From Hydnum rufescens UP504 (taxonomy: Eukaryota > Basidiomycota > Agaricomycetes > Cantharellales > Hydnaceae), in assembly GCA_014904985.1 (NCBI GenBank), contig MU129091.1, positions 62,001-126,000 of the forward strand: DNA of 64,000 nucleotides, read 5' to 3'. Under the pieces are notes generated by a model that was not told where the DNA came from, did no database searches, and worked only from the letters and a program-made list of their open reading frames with translations. A program made the translations under genes and the position numbers. This document shows, piece after piece, positions 1-11,841 of the stretch (position 1 is its first letter; each line of letters opens with the position of its first letter).

Positions 1-1753
1 GAATAGGGGTCGGCTGACTACAACGCAATAGATAAGTACCGTGGCTCCACGCGCAAATTAATATAGCATTAAATAAGAACGTACTCGTCTTCGATGGCAT
101 CGAGAGTATCGGCAGAGGCGGCAAGCCTCATGTTCTCCATTTCGACTTCGAGACGTTTCAACTCTTGCTCTTCCTTCTCCTTTCGCTTCACTCCATCGCT
201 CTCCCCACTGCCCACTTTGGCCACGTCGCTCTGCGCCGATTCCACACCGAGTATGCTTCGTGGGATAAAATCCTTGAGGTCGGCAAATTCTTCATAGTAC
301 CTGCGTTCTTCCTCGTCTTCCCATTTCCCTGCATTAGTGACTTCTTCGGCACCAGTGCCGCGAGAGGAGCCACCGTCAAGAAGGAGAATGGAATTGGTTT
401 GTTCAGACGCGGAAGGAAGGTGAGGAAGGGGGACACATAAGAGCTCGGAGAGTCTAGGCAAAGTTTAAGTTGGGTAGGAGCTGGAAGCCATATTGTTCAA
501 GAGGAATAACCCACACTTGGCAACTGGATAACATTTTTTCATAGCTCTTTGTCATCTTCTCGTACGCTTGTTGACGGTCCTCGAATATTTCTCCAGAACG
601 AATGTAAGCCTCATGATTCCTCCGATCCTGCTCTTGAAGTTTCTGCAATCCCAATCGTTAGAGTCAGGGAAGAAGATCGGCGTTCTTTGAAGGAAATGAA
701 ACTTTACAAGGTGCTCTTTTACAAGCTTCTTCGAGATACTATCGAAGTAGCCCTCACACATTCGCTTAAAACGATCGCGGGTTTCCTTTTCGATGAGTTC
801 ATCCTTTTCATGGGGCTCATGACGGACGCCCCCCATCAATGCATCTCTCTGCGCAATTTCAGATAAACCACCAGGGTTGGTCGAAGACGAAATTTGTTCT
901 TTGGCATGCTGGGGCGGGGCTAAACCCAGAAATGGACGGCCAAATGACTTTAGGAACATCGAAAGCAGAGGAAGAGATGATAGGGCTGGGTCATTGGAGA
1001 GCTGACAATACGAGAGCCACAGTTAACGACTATCTTGCAGAACATTATAGTAGGACATACCAAATCCTTCAAGACTTTCATGATCCATTCTCCTCCACTC
1101 TTTTCTGGACCATCCACTATGATGCCCACCAGTGCAAGTTCCGAACATATGCGAAGGAGAGATCGTTGGCGCGAGATACGAGCAGCTTCGTCCTTTTCTC
1201 GCTGTTCTTGAGTCAAGGTTGCAAGATGTGCCTTGGAGGGGGGAGTAAGAGACTGCGCCAGAGAAGAGACTAGAGGGGGTGTGAAGCTCTCGGGGAAGCG
1301 TCGATGTAACATAGAGATTATCTAGAGATTCCAGACAACACATCACTGTAGCAGAAGCTTTATGTATGTATTCGTTCATCGGACAGACCTCAACGGCACT
1401 CCAGGAATCTCTCTCTGTTTTACAGCGCATGGCACCCTCTGCGGTGGCAGATACGATTTCTTCGATATACTTTCCTAGCGCTAGAGATTCGAGGTCACGG
1501 ATTATCTGGTCACGATTTTCCAGGCCAATCGACTGTCGCATCCGTTTTATAAGGGCGGTATGTCGTTTAAGTGAAGAATCCAGAAGTTTGGATACATCTA
1601 TGGAAGTGGAAGAATTAGATGGGATCTTTGGTGGGGCGAGACGGTGTTGGTCATACCTGGTTTAAGTTCGTTCCGATTGAGAATGCGAAGAGCGATACGG
1701 CGCCTGTGCTTGATGTTCTCTTCATCATCTCTGGAGGTCTCTTTTCCATTCAT
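1..1753 (-). CDS. UPF2: UPF2/NMD2 nonsense-mediated decay factor, 5' part
   Basis: UPF2 is the scaffold of the nonsense-mediated mRNA decay complex and bridges UPF1 and UPF3 in the cytoplasm. The start at 1753 gives MNGKETSRDDEEN, followed after an intron by a stretch typical of the first MIF4G domain: SSLKRHTALIKRM, then LENRDQIIRDLESL and LGKYIEEIVSATAEG. Downstream exons read RFKRMCEGYFDSISKKLV, SGEIFEDRQQAYEKMTKSYE and EFADLKDFIPRSILG, all UPF2 hallmarks between MIF4G-1 and MIF4G-2. The last visible exon is the acidic linker and stops at a splice donor near position 75 (GTACGT read on the minus strand), so the other two MIF4G domains and the UPF1-binding tail lie to the left of the window. 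Exons are separated by short introns, for example between CQ near 516 and TLSEL near 453. The frame appears intact. Confidence 0.88.
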
Positions 1754-1846
1754 GGTCAAGTGGGCGGCGGTAGGCCGTAATTGGTGTTTTTGGTGGCTTC
1801 AGTGACTCTTGGAAAATTTGCTCCCGGCGGCCAGTTCCAACTTCCA
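1754..1846. promoter_or_regulatory. Head-to-head promoter between UPF2 and RPR2
   Basis: Only 93 bp separate the two divergent start codons, so both promoters and both 5' leaders must share this segment or extend into the neighbouring coding region. I see no clear TATA box. This is inferred from gene arrangement only. Confidence 0.5.
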
Positions 1847-2556
1847 ATGGCCAAGAAATCAAAGAGCGCAGTCATTCCGACTGCCAGTAGCGTTCCCAAT
1901 CGTGATCTAATGCAGCGACTCAATTTTCTGTATCAATCTTCGGTGTACTTGGAGCATCTAGCGAGGTCTACAGATCAACCGCCCGCGAGCCCCGGAAGAG
2001 ACTCACTGTCACGGCTTTCCCAAGCCTATGTCAAGTCTATGCGGACCATCGGGAAGAAAGCACTTGTCAGATTGTGCGCTCTTTCACCCCAGCTCTTTCG
2101 TTTGGGTCTGATACATTTACTCAGCGATCCCGTTGTAAAGAGGTCCCTGTGTAAAGGATGTGATAGAGTGATCCTTGCGGGGACCACCGCTTCTGTCAGA
2201 GTGAAGCGTACGCCTACTGTGTAGCTTATCTTAATCCGGATTCTCAATCAACGCCCAAAACAGCCTCTCGTACACACGGCAATCGGGTAGTCACGACTTG
2301 TCTACAGTGCAAGACGTTTCGGTCTATCCCTCATCCCCCACTCATTCCACCTGAAAGCGGGAAAGAAGATACTGTTCAAATCACTCACTCTCCGCCTCTC
2401 GAAGGAGACGCTAGTAACGAGAACCAATCTTACATGAAATCTCGTCGGATTCGCAAACGGCGGTGTCCCCCGAGGACTGCTATTTTTTCCGAGCGGGACG
2501 TTGGTCACATAGTATATCAGGGCAATCAAATGTTGAAGCCTGGAAACAGGCGCTGA
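1847..2556 (+). CDS. RPR2: RNase P/MRP protein subunit Rpr2/Rpp21 family
   Basis: This subunit belongs to nuclear RNase P, which removes the 5' leader of pre-tRNA; the family also includes Snm1 of RNase MRP. Three exons join cleanly: 1847-2073, 2125-2207 and 2264-2556, with introns of 51 and 56 bp. The N-terminal part holds the family helix NRDLMQRLNFLYQSSVYLE. The zinc site is CKGC in exon 2 plus CLQC in exon 3 (SLCKGCDRVI and VVTTCLQCKTF), spaced as expected for the Rpr2 zinc ribbon. The C-terminus is basic (KSRRIRKRRC), as expected of an RNA-binding subunit. An upstream in-frame ATG at 1781 would add 22 residues with no family match, so 1847 is preferred. The protein is about 200 residues. 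Confidence 0.85.
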
Positions 2557-3199
2557 ATCAACTATTTCCGTAGGCTCAGCTCGGATTTATTCAACTACTA
2601 TCTCCAGGCTAAACGATTTCTGGATCAAATAGCATGTCCAACCTATCACTGCACAAAGGTCACGTCATCAAACTCGCCGAGTCCGACCACATGGAGTGAG
2701 GCGCTGGGTACCCCAGCGTCTGGATTCACTAGAAACTCCGATGGCGGAATCTGCTTTAGGACTGGGATTAGGAATTGGCAACTGCCATGTTCGCAGGAAT
2801 TTCACCACTATTGGGTACTTATTCATGGCAGGCAATACTGTCATTTGCACAAAGCATGAAGAATAAACACAGAGAGATAGTCTCTAACTCTGGGGCAATT
2901 CTCTACCACATCCTGGTGTTAACTTCACACAACTCAGACATGAGACTTGCCTAACACCACTGGCTGCCAGATACCAAATATACATTGTAACCATTTTCTG
3001 TTATGATTCGCAAAATGGGACTTTGGTGTCTATAACTAAGGTTTGATTAGTATTAGTGAGATCAGCAGCAATTTTGACTCCAGATGGCGTTCTGAGGTTG
3101 AGAGCCAGAATCTCATGACTTTTACTGACAGTGGATATCCTATTCTCGTGTTATATTCTTCATATCGTCCGCCCAGGCAGTTCTCCTAGATACCACGCG
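2557..3199. other. Intergenic region, no supported gene
   Basis: This 643-bp stretch between two convergent genes should hold both 3' UTRs. A short plus-strand reading (ATG at 2634, then a second frame ending at TAA 2863) gives Gly/Leu-rich peptide LGLGLGIGNC, but no splice pattern or homology supports it. Confidence 0.4.
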
Positions 3200-4455
3200 T
3201 CAAACCCGCCCAGTAACCCCATAGGCCGCACGAGCATTTCCAGAAAATATAGCCTCAATACCCTCCCCTTCAACTCCCAATTCTGCCACAGACTCCCTTG
3301 CCAAAGTGTACCAATCACCAGGACTAATGCGAGACTCGAGTTCTGGCCCCAAAGGTGACGAACCAAAGATAATGCGAGAATCACCGAAAGCCTCAACGGT
3401 AGGTCCAACTATTATTAATGAAAAGAGAAGCTTAAATGCGGGGCACGATGGGAACGGCATTCTGCTACGTACGATACATTTTCACACGACGCTTCCAATC
3501 CTTCAGCTCCGTACCCTTGATGGTTCCATCTGAGGCTTCGGCTCGCCTACGCAAAAGTCAGCAACTATGATGGGAAAGCAATGTCAATGGTATCACCATG
3601 TCGGAGGAAGGAATTTGAGGTATGTGTTGCTAAGGAGCGATAAACTCGCTATGCGTGATTGATACGCAACATACCCTGTGTCCGCGAGTAATTTCACGAT
3701 GGAGAGATCAATGGGAGCTGGGGGAGGGAGGATATTGCTGATAATAATTGCGCGTTTATTCTCGGAGTCGGCCTGGACCTTTTGTACCAGGTCTTCAAGA
3801 TATTCCCACGTCTCATTGGGGTTGTCTTCACTACTGTTCGCGATCGTAGACAGTTGGTACGGGTTTTGAACCACCAGTTCGATGGGATATCCCGAGCTCA
3901 ATGCCCATCGGAGGCCAGCAACGAGCGACGGTGGGACCGGGCCAGAAGACACTGGAACAGATAGCGCAATGGGAAGTGAAAATTTGGAGAGATAAGAGGG
4001 GTGAACCGAAGGGGGACCAGCAGAGAGGTCTGAGAAAGGCACCGATACGGCGATGACATGGGCCAAAGGTAGGAGTACTTCCAGTCTGAGGGCATGATTT
4101 GTAAAGATAGAGTCTCAAGAGGATCGGACAATTAGAAATTTGAACGCAACTGTTCCAAAGTGTCAGGAATGAGTTTTGCAGATGGGCTTAAAGCTAGAAT
4201 GCTGTCTGGGGGGCTCTTATTAAATATTGCCGTCGCATTGGTTGTCCACGTATCCAGCTCTCCTGCCAGGTCACCCGAGACCCCTGCGAGAACATGTGCA
4301 TCCACTAGGGTGTTTGGATGTAGCGACGATGGGCTAGGAAGGGAGGGGAACTGGCCAGAATTAGCACTTGTGTTGTTGAAGGCAGATAAAGGGAGTTTGG
4401 GGAGGGTTTTACGACGGCCACCAACTCCAGGAGAGATTGGATGAAGTATTGACAT
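3200..4455 (-). CDS. Amidohydrolase-like TIM-barrel protein
   Basis: Four exons on the minus strand join in frame, with introns at 4086-4150, 3547-3596 and 3409-3472. The start MSILHPISPGVGG at 4455 is followed by a Pro/Ser-rich stretch and VDAHVLAG. The middle holds LAHVIAVSVPFS and AIIISNILPPPAPIDLSIVK. The C-terminus reads VEAFGDSRIIFGSSP, then DWYTLARESVAELG and IEAIFSGNARAAYG. That last pattern, a phenylalanine-glycine before a strand ending in FGS and a terminal NA-x-x-x-Y helix, is typical of the end of amidohydrolase-2 (PF04909-type) barrels. I do not see the usual metal-binding HxH near the N-terminus; only VDAHV is present, so catalytic activity is uncertain. The length is about 340 residues. 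Substrate unknown; similar uncharacterised proteins are common in agaricomycetes (recollection, not a search). Confidence 0.6.
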
Positions 4456-4755
4456 TCTATATCCAGCTCAGACAAGCGAGACGGAAATGCAAGTAAAGAT
4501 CAGTAGATGGTTTGGTCTTCGGCAGTGACCGAAACTCAATCTAGGAATGCTGTGCACATCTCATGCCAATAGATAGCCAATAGATTCACTGGACTGTATG
4601 AGATACGTCTAAAGTGCAAGATCCTAGAATATGCAAGTTGAACTCGCTGTATGTAGCCCCTTCACCCTCACAATCTTTAGGAAAAAGTGACCTAGAAATT
4701 AACACCGGGGTTTGCCGAAGATAAACGCGTAAACAACCAAACACTACTGCCCGAC
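4456..4755. other. Divergent intergenic region
   Basis: This 300-bp stretch lies between two divergently transcribed genes (starts at 4455 and 4756) and should hold both promoters. I see no distinctive motif. Confidence 0.4.
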
Positions 4756-6711
4756 ATGAACGGGCTTGGATTCTTGGATGTGGTGGACCGCTTCTCGGGC
4801 CTTGCAGCCTCCCTAAAGATGCGGGCATCTCATCCTTCCCCGTCTAAATCGCACTATACCGAAGTTATTCTCTCAACCGAGCCCATCGTTAACACTGTAC
4901 GCGAGGCGGATCCTATGGAAGCTGCTCTTTTTACGGTGGTCCCTCCATCACATGGCGAAGGGCCCTCTATCGTGGATCTCAAACGAAGGGAGCCTGCTAG
5001 TGCAACCCCGCTACGAAAAGCAAGAGAAGCTCCACTGGCGCTCCTTGATCCTGACGAGTACCTTACATCTGCATTACGGCTCGGAGAGAAATAGTGAGAA
5101 GGACTCTAATTATTTGGCTCCTATGATTAATAAGTCTCTCTTCCAATAGCTCAGTCATGCCCCGGGCCCAGGCTCGGGCCAAAGAACTTCAAGAGCGAAC
5201 CCAGTCGACCAAGAAGCGCATATATGAGCTAGAAGTGGCTCTCAAGGATGTGTGTCTCGTCCTTAAATCACATTTATTACTTAGGATCCAATGGTACCGG
5301 ATTTTGTAGCTCCAAACAGCCCGCTCATCTAGTTCAGCAACTAGATCTTCACCGCCCGCGCAGAAACTATCGGTAAAATACGAAGAGCAAAAAACCAGAG
5401 ATATGGAGGCCCGCGTTGCCGCCGCCCGGAAGAAGGTCTGCCATTCTTGTTTCTTTCTTACACAAACAGTGTGCCTATCTAACCGTAATACAGCGAGATG
5501 GTCTGTTGAAACGAGCAAACACAGGGTCCATTCTTGGCCAAGGGAAAAACAGTCCTGCGCCACCAAGCATCGAGGAAGCTGCGTTTTGGAGCGCCCCATT
5601 TTCAAATAGCAGCAGCAGCCAACAGACGGAAAGCGTAGAGACTTCTTTGGATGACGATGAGGGTGATGAGGGAACAGAAGGAGACACATCCGTTACGGAT
5701 TCCCCTTCCTTCCGGGTCCCGCAGCATCGAGTGCAGGTGCCGCCTCTCAGATGGTCCTTGACTGCAGGAAGACGCGAGGACGATGACATGGAGACCGATT
5801 CAGCTACTGATACCACGGTCGAGGTGTCTGCTACTCCTGAGGAGCCTGAAGAAGAAGATGGGGATGCCACAGTGGTTCTTGCAAAACCACCACCCCCTCG
5901 CCGCACATTCTCTTTATTACGGAACTCGATTGTTCGCTCGTCCGAAGTCCCACCATCATCCTCTCCGCCCACCTCCCATATAGCACCCACCGCGCCTTCA
6001 CAAGTGCCTCCGTTGGAACTGTCAACATACACTCCGAATTCGGACCCTCCGCCGGCGCCGCAAGCGCCAATTTCGTTGGAACTGCCCACGGATACTCCAA
6101 AACCAACGTCACCTGTTGAAATCACCCTCGCCCTTCAAGAACATACTGTAAGGAATATAGGATTTCTGGCCTTCCTTCTGCATATCACCTCTTCCATGAT
6201 TAGGCACAAGTGTGGCGAACGATTGGTGATTTGTTGATCCCTAACAATCCGTATGACACTGGGTCTGGCGAAGGCACACCTCCCAACGCTTGGGAAACCA
6301 TGTATGGCCTATAGTCTATCGTAGTCACGCTCGTAACTTCGCGTTGACCTTATTTATTATAGATCTCTCTTGACTGCACTGGGGTCTCTTCCAGTGGCTA
6401 ATATTGACCCAGCATCGCATGATGCTGTAGCAAAACTTCTGGCGGAACACGGGGCCATAAGCCCTATTCCACCACCGCATGCCCTCCAAGTGATCACGGC
6501 ACAGCTCGTCCTCCTCTTACTTTCTGCTCCGGGGCCATCCCATACAATCAGTAGGAGTGCGTTGAAGGATGCACTCAAAGCGAACCCTTGGGCTGTAGAG
6601 GCCGCCGGAGATACGGATTGGGGCACCAAGGCCATTTATCACTGCGTAGGAAAGAAATTGATCAGCATCGATCGGAAGGAGGGGATGGTTCGCTTTGCTC
6701 CTAACAAATGA
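4756..6711 (+). CDS. Acidic coiled-coil protein of unknown function
   Basis: I do not recognise this gene. Exons join in frame across introns that can be placed: the first donor GTGAGA near 5093, then acceptors before CTCAGTC near 5150, CTCCAAAC near 5310, CGAGATGG near 5493, GCACAAGTG near 6208 and ATCTCTC near 6361. The N-terminus is MNGLGFLDVVDRFSG. Residues around 110-190 form a basic and acidic coiled coil (RAKELQERTQSTKKRIYELE, then KYEEQKTRDMEARVAAARKK). A long disordered middle is rich in D, E, S, T and P. The C-terminal 150 residues are more globular and end in LISIDRKEGMVRFAPNK. Coil, acidic linker and small C-terminal domain suggest a structural or spindle/chromatin-associated role, but that is inference only. 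Confidence 0.6.
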
Positions 6712-6756
6712 GTGACTAGTGAGGATTCTCTTCATTATACTTATTATTTTTTACGC

Positions 6757-7390
6757 TCATCTCTTTAAGAATCTGGGCATAATTGGGGGCCAATAGTTAA
6801 CGACCTTCATATAGCCCTCATTAGACACGTTCTTGCGGCGTTGATTCGCCTTCGGCCAGAATCCGTTAGACTGTAGTAGGCTGGTCGTACATTGGCGGTT
6901 CGCCCGGCCGTGCGAGTCCTCCTTTGGAGTAGGAAGCCCGTACGCGATTACGCGATGTGATCTGCATAATGATTTGGAAACGCCAATGCGTACGTTGATG
7001 TAGTCGGTACACGGTATCATTTTACTTCTGGTAACCAGTGATACAATATAGTTTTGTCAACGACTGACCTCGATGGCATCGCAGCTGTAAGGAGACAAGG
7101 TTTACGCCATATTAGACGCCGTACCTTTCGCACGTCCAGTGTGCCCATCCTTCGCACCTGGTTCTTTGCTGTCATCTTCGTTTGGTGAAGAAATGTCAGC
7201 AATGCGATGTTGATTCAGCGAAGGCGTCTGGGGCGCATCTGTGCACGTCTGCCAATTTAAGCAGTGTACAGTGTTCGTGGTCGGACTTTTTATTCATGTC
7301 AATGTCATAGGGGGCACGGCGGATCTGCCACAACTGCCAATTGCAGGGGAAGTGATGAATACAGAGGTGTATCCTTACAATCGATGTCAT
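6757..7390 (-). CDS. Possible small gene, structure unresolved
   Basis: Several minus-strand stretches look coding but I cannot join them with confidence. An upstream piece reads ISSPNEDDSKEPGAKDGHTG near 7150-7200 and ends at a possible donor. Middle pieces in two different frames read SKGGLARPGEPPMYDQPTTV and GFWPKANQRRKNVSNEGYMK. The last part reads VVNYWPP and then, in a frame shifted by one base, NYAQILKEM at 6770-6790. The shift falls at CCAATT, where one extra A would restore a single frame. The region could be a small mitochondrial-type protein, but there is no family match. Confidence 0.25.
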
Positions 7391-7510
7391 TGTACATGAG
7401 TAAGCCAGCGTGTCAATAAGGCAAGACTCTTCTCTAATGATTACTCCTAGCCAAATTCAAATGGGAGGAACAACCCCCAATCACGAATGAATTTGAGCTG
7501 GGGAAAGGTC

Positions 7511-10195
7511 TCAATTTGTAGCATGAGGTGTGCTGGTGCTGGTGGTACCGGTAGTCGAGGGTCCTCCCAAAGCGAGACGAGCTAGGCCATCGGTCACAGT
7601 GATTTCATCCGCTTCTATTAGTCGTGTGACCTGAGAGAAAATGGGAAAGGATGAGTTGTAAAAAGAGATGACAGATCAGAAGCATTGGATACACGTACTT
7701 TCCCAATAGCTACAGTTTTGCCTTCGTCTCGCAGTGTGAATCGACCAAGTTGGGGATAATCCACGAATCGCTCAACACAGACCAGAGCCGTTGTCTCAAT
7801 CTGAGCAATAATTTTTTGTCCTGGAGAATCGCGCGATAGGGAGCATCGGCACCAAGTCTGACACGACGTAAGAGACACTCGTACCCTTTTTGGCGAATTG
7901 CGGGGGTTTCTTAGACTTGCGCCCAGTCTTCTTGTCGAAGTAGTGAAGCAGAGCCTATGATCACCGATTCAGTGGAAGAACATCAGAGTATTCAGGCACA
8001 ACGGCATACCATAAGAGAGACTTCCTCGGCCAAGGTGTGTACGTGCATGACAGCACTGTAGCCTGCGCAAATAATGTTCTTGTGATCTAGGATGGCAAGT
8101 TGCGCTTCGAATCGTCGAACTGCCCGGACGGGGGCTCCAGGGGATGTAAGCACGAAACCCGGGCTAACATCTTCGTCTTCAACCCCGCGTAAACGAATGC
8201 GGACGTTATCTCCTCCGAACGCCGCCGAAATTTCGACTTCTGACTCGCTGAAGATCGCCGCCACTTCTACAGTCACCTGAGAGAGAACGCATCAGCTCGA
8301 GTCAGAGCGTGAAGAAGCACCAAAGGGCAGTGGATGAATACCTTGTTTGGCATGAGAAGGAGAGAATCTCCTTTCTTCATTCGGCCACTTTCGAGTTTGC
8401 CTACAACGACGGTGCCGAGATCTTTGTACTTCTCTGAGATCGGCATCATGACTGCTCCATTTATTTTTCGATCAACGAGGGGTAAGTTGTCTAGTAACTC
8501 CAAGAGTGAGGGTCCACTGTAGGGTGCGTAATCAGTCCACGTGTAAACATCAAGTAAAAACCGCATTTGCACTTACGTCCACCACGGGACGATTTTTGGA
8601 TCTGGCCGATCCTTGACATTCACCGCAGTGAATGCAGATACGGGAACAAATGTACAATCTGTCTTGGGATTGAACCCAGCAGAGCGAACGAATGGTGTGA
8701 GTTTATCCTTGATCTCATCATAACGTTCCTGTTTCCATTCGACTGTTGAATCATCCATCTTGTTGATTACGATGACGACCTTGGAGACACCGGCGGTTTT
8801 GACGAGCATAATATGCTCACGTGTCTGACCGCCCTTTTCGAAACCTGTTTCAAACTCTCCTTTACGGGCAGAAATGACCAGGATCGCAACGTCAGCTTGA
8901 GCAGCACCCGAGATCATGTTTGGCACGTAAGTCTTGTGGCCTGGCGCATCGAGCACTGTATATCGTCGAGTAGTAGTCTCGAAATATGCCCGGCCGACCT
9001 CTACAGTGATTCCCTAGAATGCGAAATATAGGACATAAGCGCCCCAGAGAGAATAAGCGAATGAAGAGGGGTATTTACCTTGGACCGCTCCTGGGTAGTC
9101 GAATCCAATGCCCAACTAAGGTACCAACTTTCGCGCCCAGCCTCCTTTGCCTCTCGTTCGTACTTCTCCAATGTTCGCTTATCCACCATATTTGTCAAGT
9201 AGAGGAGTTGCCCACCGAGCGTAGATTTTCCGGCATCAACGTGCCCAATGAAGACGAGGTTCATGTGCATTTTGGCTATAGGAGCAAAAAGATCATTAAC
9301 TAAAAGATGCGGCGAAACAGAAAAGTGCCCTCGCTCTTAGATGGATACGAAAGAAATAAAAGTATTACCATTGGGATCGACGGCATCTCCTCCATCTCCA
9401 TAAAGATCTTTGATCGTATCCTGATCTGCCGCGGCGAGTGTGTCATGCAAGATCGCATCGGCATCGGTCTTGGATTTGTCGGAAGTGAAATTGAATTCTT
9501 TAGTCGGCTTCCCAACAGCAGGGCCAGAGGACGCTGGCACTACTGAGGATTTAGGCGCCGGAGGAGGTTTTGCAGAGGATGCAGGAGGAGTTGCGGGGGC
9601 AGGAGAGCTTCCACCATTCCCACCACCAATATTCAATTTGATTGTGCGCGAGCCAGTCGCGTCTTTTTTGTCCGACGCAGGAGGTGCTGGGGAAGGACGA
9701 GGGGCCGAAGAGCCTCCACCAATGTTCAGTTTAATAGTGGTTGCGGGCGGAGGCGCCTCCACTGTTTCTGATCGTACGACCGGAACAGTGGGATCAGTGA
9801 GTCCCCCTTGAGCGGGTGGTAGTGCAACCTGTGGGATTTGTTGTTGGGAAGAGGGGATGGGCTGGGCTGGCTGGTGCGGTGGGTGTTGGACTGGTTGTTG
9901 AGGGGACTGATACAGGTTTGCGCGAAGGTGAGGAGGTTGGTAGGTTTGCGGCTGCTGACCGTACCCGCCGTATCCGCCTGGAGAGTGCATACTGGCCATA
10001 TGAAGTTTGTTGTTGGTACTGACCATACTGTGGGTAATATTGAGGATATGCTTGGCCATATGGGTATCCTCCTTGTTGACCAGGAGGTGGAGCACCTGCA
10101 TGTTGCTGCACAGGCTGGCCGTTTGGGTTCCGTGGGGTTTGACCCGGGACAAAATTGGAAGCACCTGGATTGAGGCGGTTGGGTGGTTGGGACAT
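7511..10195 (-). CDS. SUP35: Eukaryotic release factor eRF3 (Sup35)
   Basis: Sup35 is the GTPase that works with eRF1 to terminate translation. From the start MSQPPNRLNPGASNF at 10195, the N domain is rich in Q, Y, G and P (YPQYYPQYGQYQQQ), like the prion-forming region of yeast Sup35. The M domain is acidic and Pro/Ser-rich and contains IKLNIGGG twice. The GTPase domain starts in the exon at 9275 with the P-loop GHVDAGKST, followed by DAPGH and NKMD; EF-Tu-like domains 2 and 3 follow, with KDLGTVVVGKLESG and GRFTLRDEGKTVAIGKV. The stop is at 7511. An intron lies at 9276-9368. In the N domain the Q/Y-rich frame and the downstream GGYGGYGQQ frame differ by one base near 9977-9991. Either a 37-nt intron at 9992-10028 or a missing base explains this; see findings. 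Confidence 0.95.
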
Positions 10196-10413
10196 AGCAC
10201 TTGATTACGAGTCACAGGAGAGGAAACTGGAAGAAATGACTACTTTTCGTGCAGCCTCCGTTCAGATCACGATCTGGATCCGGGTCAAAGCACAGCCTCG
10301 AGGCGAGTTACTATATTTTTTGTAACATTACAATCAAATTTGTAGAAATGGCCCTTGCTCATGCCTTTACACAAGAAGGTGAGGGGAGAAGGAGTAATTG
10401 CTTGTCTAAACAT

Positions 10414-11841
10414 CTACGCTTTCACCGCGGCCAACTGAGCCATGGCCTACCACAAGGTAACATAAGGGGTGGCTATCGACGGGAATCCAAGAATACGCAC
10501 CGCTTGGGTCAGTTCATATATCCGCTTCTGACCAGCGAACAAGATCGCCGCCGTCAGTACTGATTGGACTAGCTTGGAACCAATGCCCTTGTACAGGCCA
10601 GAGATGCCTTCTTCCTTCAAGACGGTGAGCATGCCGTCTAGGGAGGATTTATATCGCAATGCAGACTCGTGACCGGACTGCAGACGACTTTTGATGACAA
10701 TCTGTACCCAACCATGCTAATCAATTCGCATGACAAGTTGAAACGCGGAATAAACCCTCACATAAGGATATGTAACGGACGTAGCAACTTTGCGGGATGT
10801 GAGAGTTATGAAGCACGAGAACGTTAATGGCACTCACTGAGCTTGGAGAGAGCTCCGAGGATAAAGTAATCGAGATCCGTCAAAATAGCGACAGCCTTGG
10901 GAATTCCGAGTTTGGCGGACCGTCGAACAGTCAGCCAGTTCTTCAACTGTTCGAATATGGTGTACTGTCCGTGAAGTCCGATAAGATAGAGATCGTTGAT
11001 ATGTAAAACGGCCGAACAGTCGACCAACCTGAATGATGGGATTGATCACTAGCACTAGAGCAGGACCAATGCCCCTCCACAATGCACCGATCCCGCCCTT
11101 TCGAATGATATGGCTAATGGTTTCAATTATCCCCATCTTCGTGGTTACACGAGAGGGTTGAGAATGGCCAGACGAGGACAGGTCTTGAACTGTTTGCACT
11201 GCCTGTGTAGTCTGCACCACCCAAATCGGATTGCAGAGGATGGTCGTTGCAGACCCAGCAACGAGTCCTGGCGGCATTTGCGCGAGTCATTAAGAGTCAA
11301 TTTGGGAAGAGGAACTATGTTGCCTGTAAGCATTGATTCCAGCGTCGTCAGAGCCTGTGAGGCCCCCTTTGGCCTGCGCTTCAGTAGACCTTCCCGGGTC
11401 TGCTCATAAAAGTAATAGTAAAACCTTAAGATCCCACGTTATTAGTCTAAGAGTAGGAAAGATAACTAGGACTCAAGACGGACCCATTCGTTATACCAAC
11501 GCCCATAAGAGAACTGTTGAGCCCGGTGTAGAGACCGGTGATTCCTTCGGTTTTGATGATATGGACTACAACGTCATATAGAGACTATTCGATTCGATCG
11601 GGTTCATTGGCGCTACACAACGACGATAAGCCATGTTGTCACCTTGTTGACCTGTCTTGTTTGGACTGCAGCACGAGTGGAGAGGAAAATAAGTGGGCTA
11701 GTTATGACGGTGAAAGAGATCCGAATGGATTGGTATTTCAAAGCTCGTTGGACGTTAGAGAGAGAAACAAGCCTACTAGGTTAGCGTCATGGCGACCACA
11801 CCCGCGGCGGCCCCGGATGTTGCATGGATTACAGAGGACAT
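10414..11841 (-). CDS. Peroxisomal adenine nucleotide carrier (PMP47/ANT1-like)
   Basis: This belongs to the mitochondrial carrier superfamily, subgroup of peroxisomal carriers that exchange ATP for AMP or move CoA-type cofactors. The start is MSSVIHATSGAAAGVV at 11841. The first carrier signature is TYPLIFLSTRAAVQTRQ, where the usual PxD is replaced by PLI/STR, as in PMP47-type proteins. The second repeat has CNPIWVVQTTQAVQT, a PxW variant, and the third has TYPYIVIKSRLQSG. Repeats are followed by the GLYTGL, ALWRGIGPAL and GLYKGIGSKLVQS helices. At least six exons join, including a phase-2 donor after ITNG near 11480; the last intron removes the in-frame stop near 10447 so that the protein ends AAMAQLAAVKA. 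The divergence from the PxD motif in all repeats supports the peroxisomal subgroup. Confidence 0.82.
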
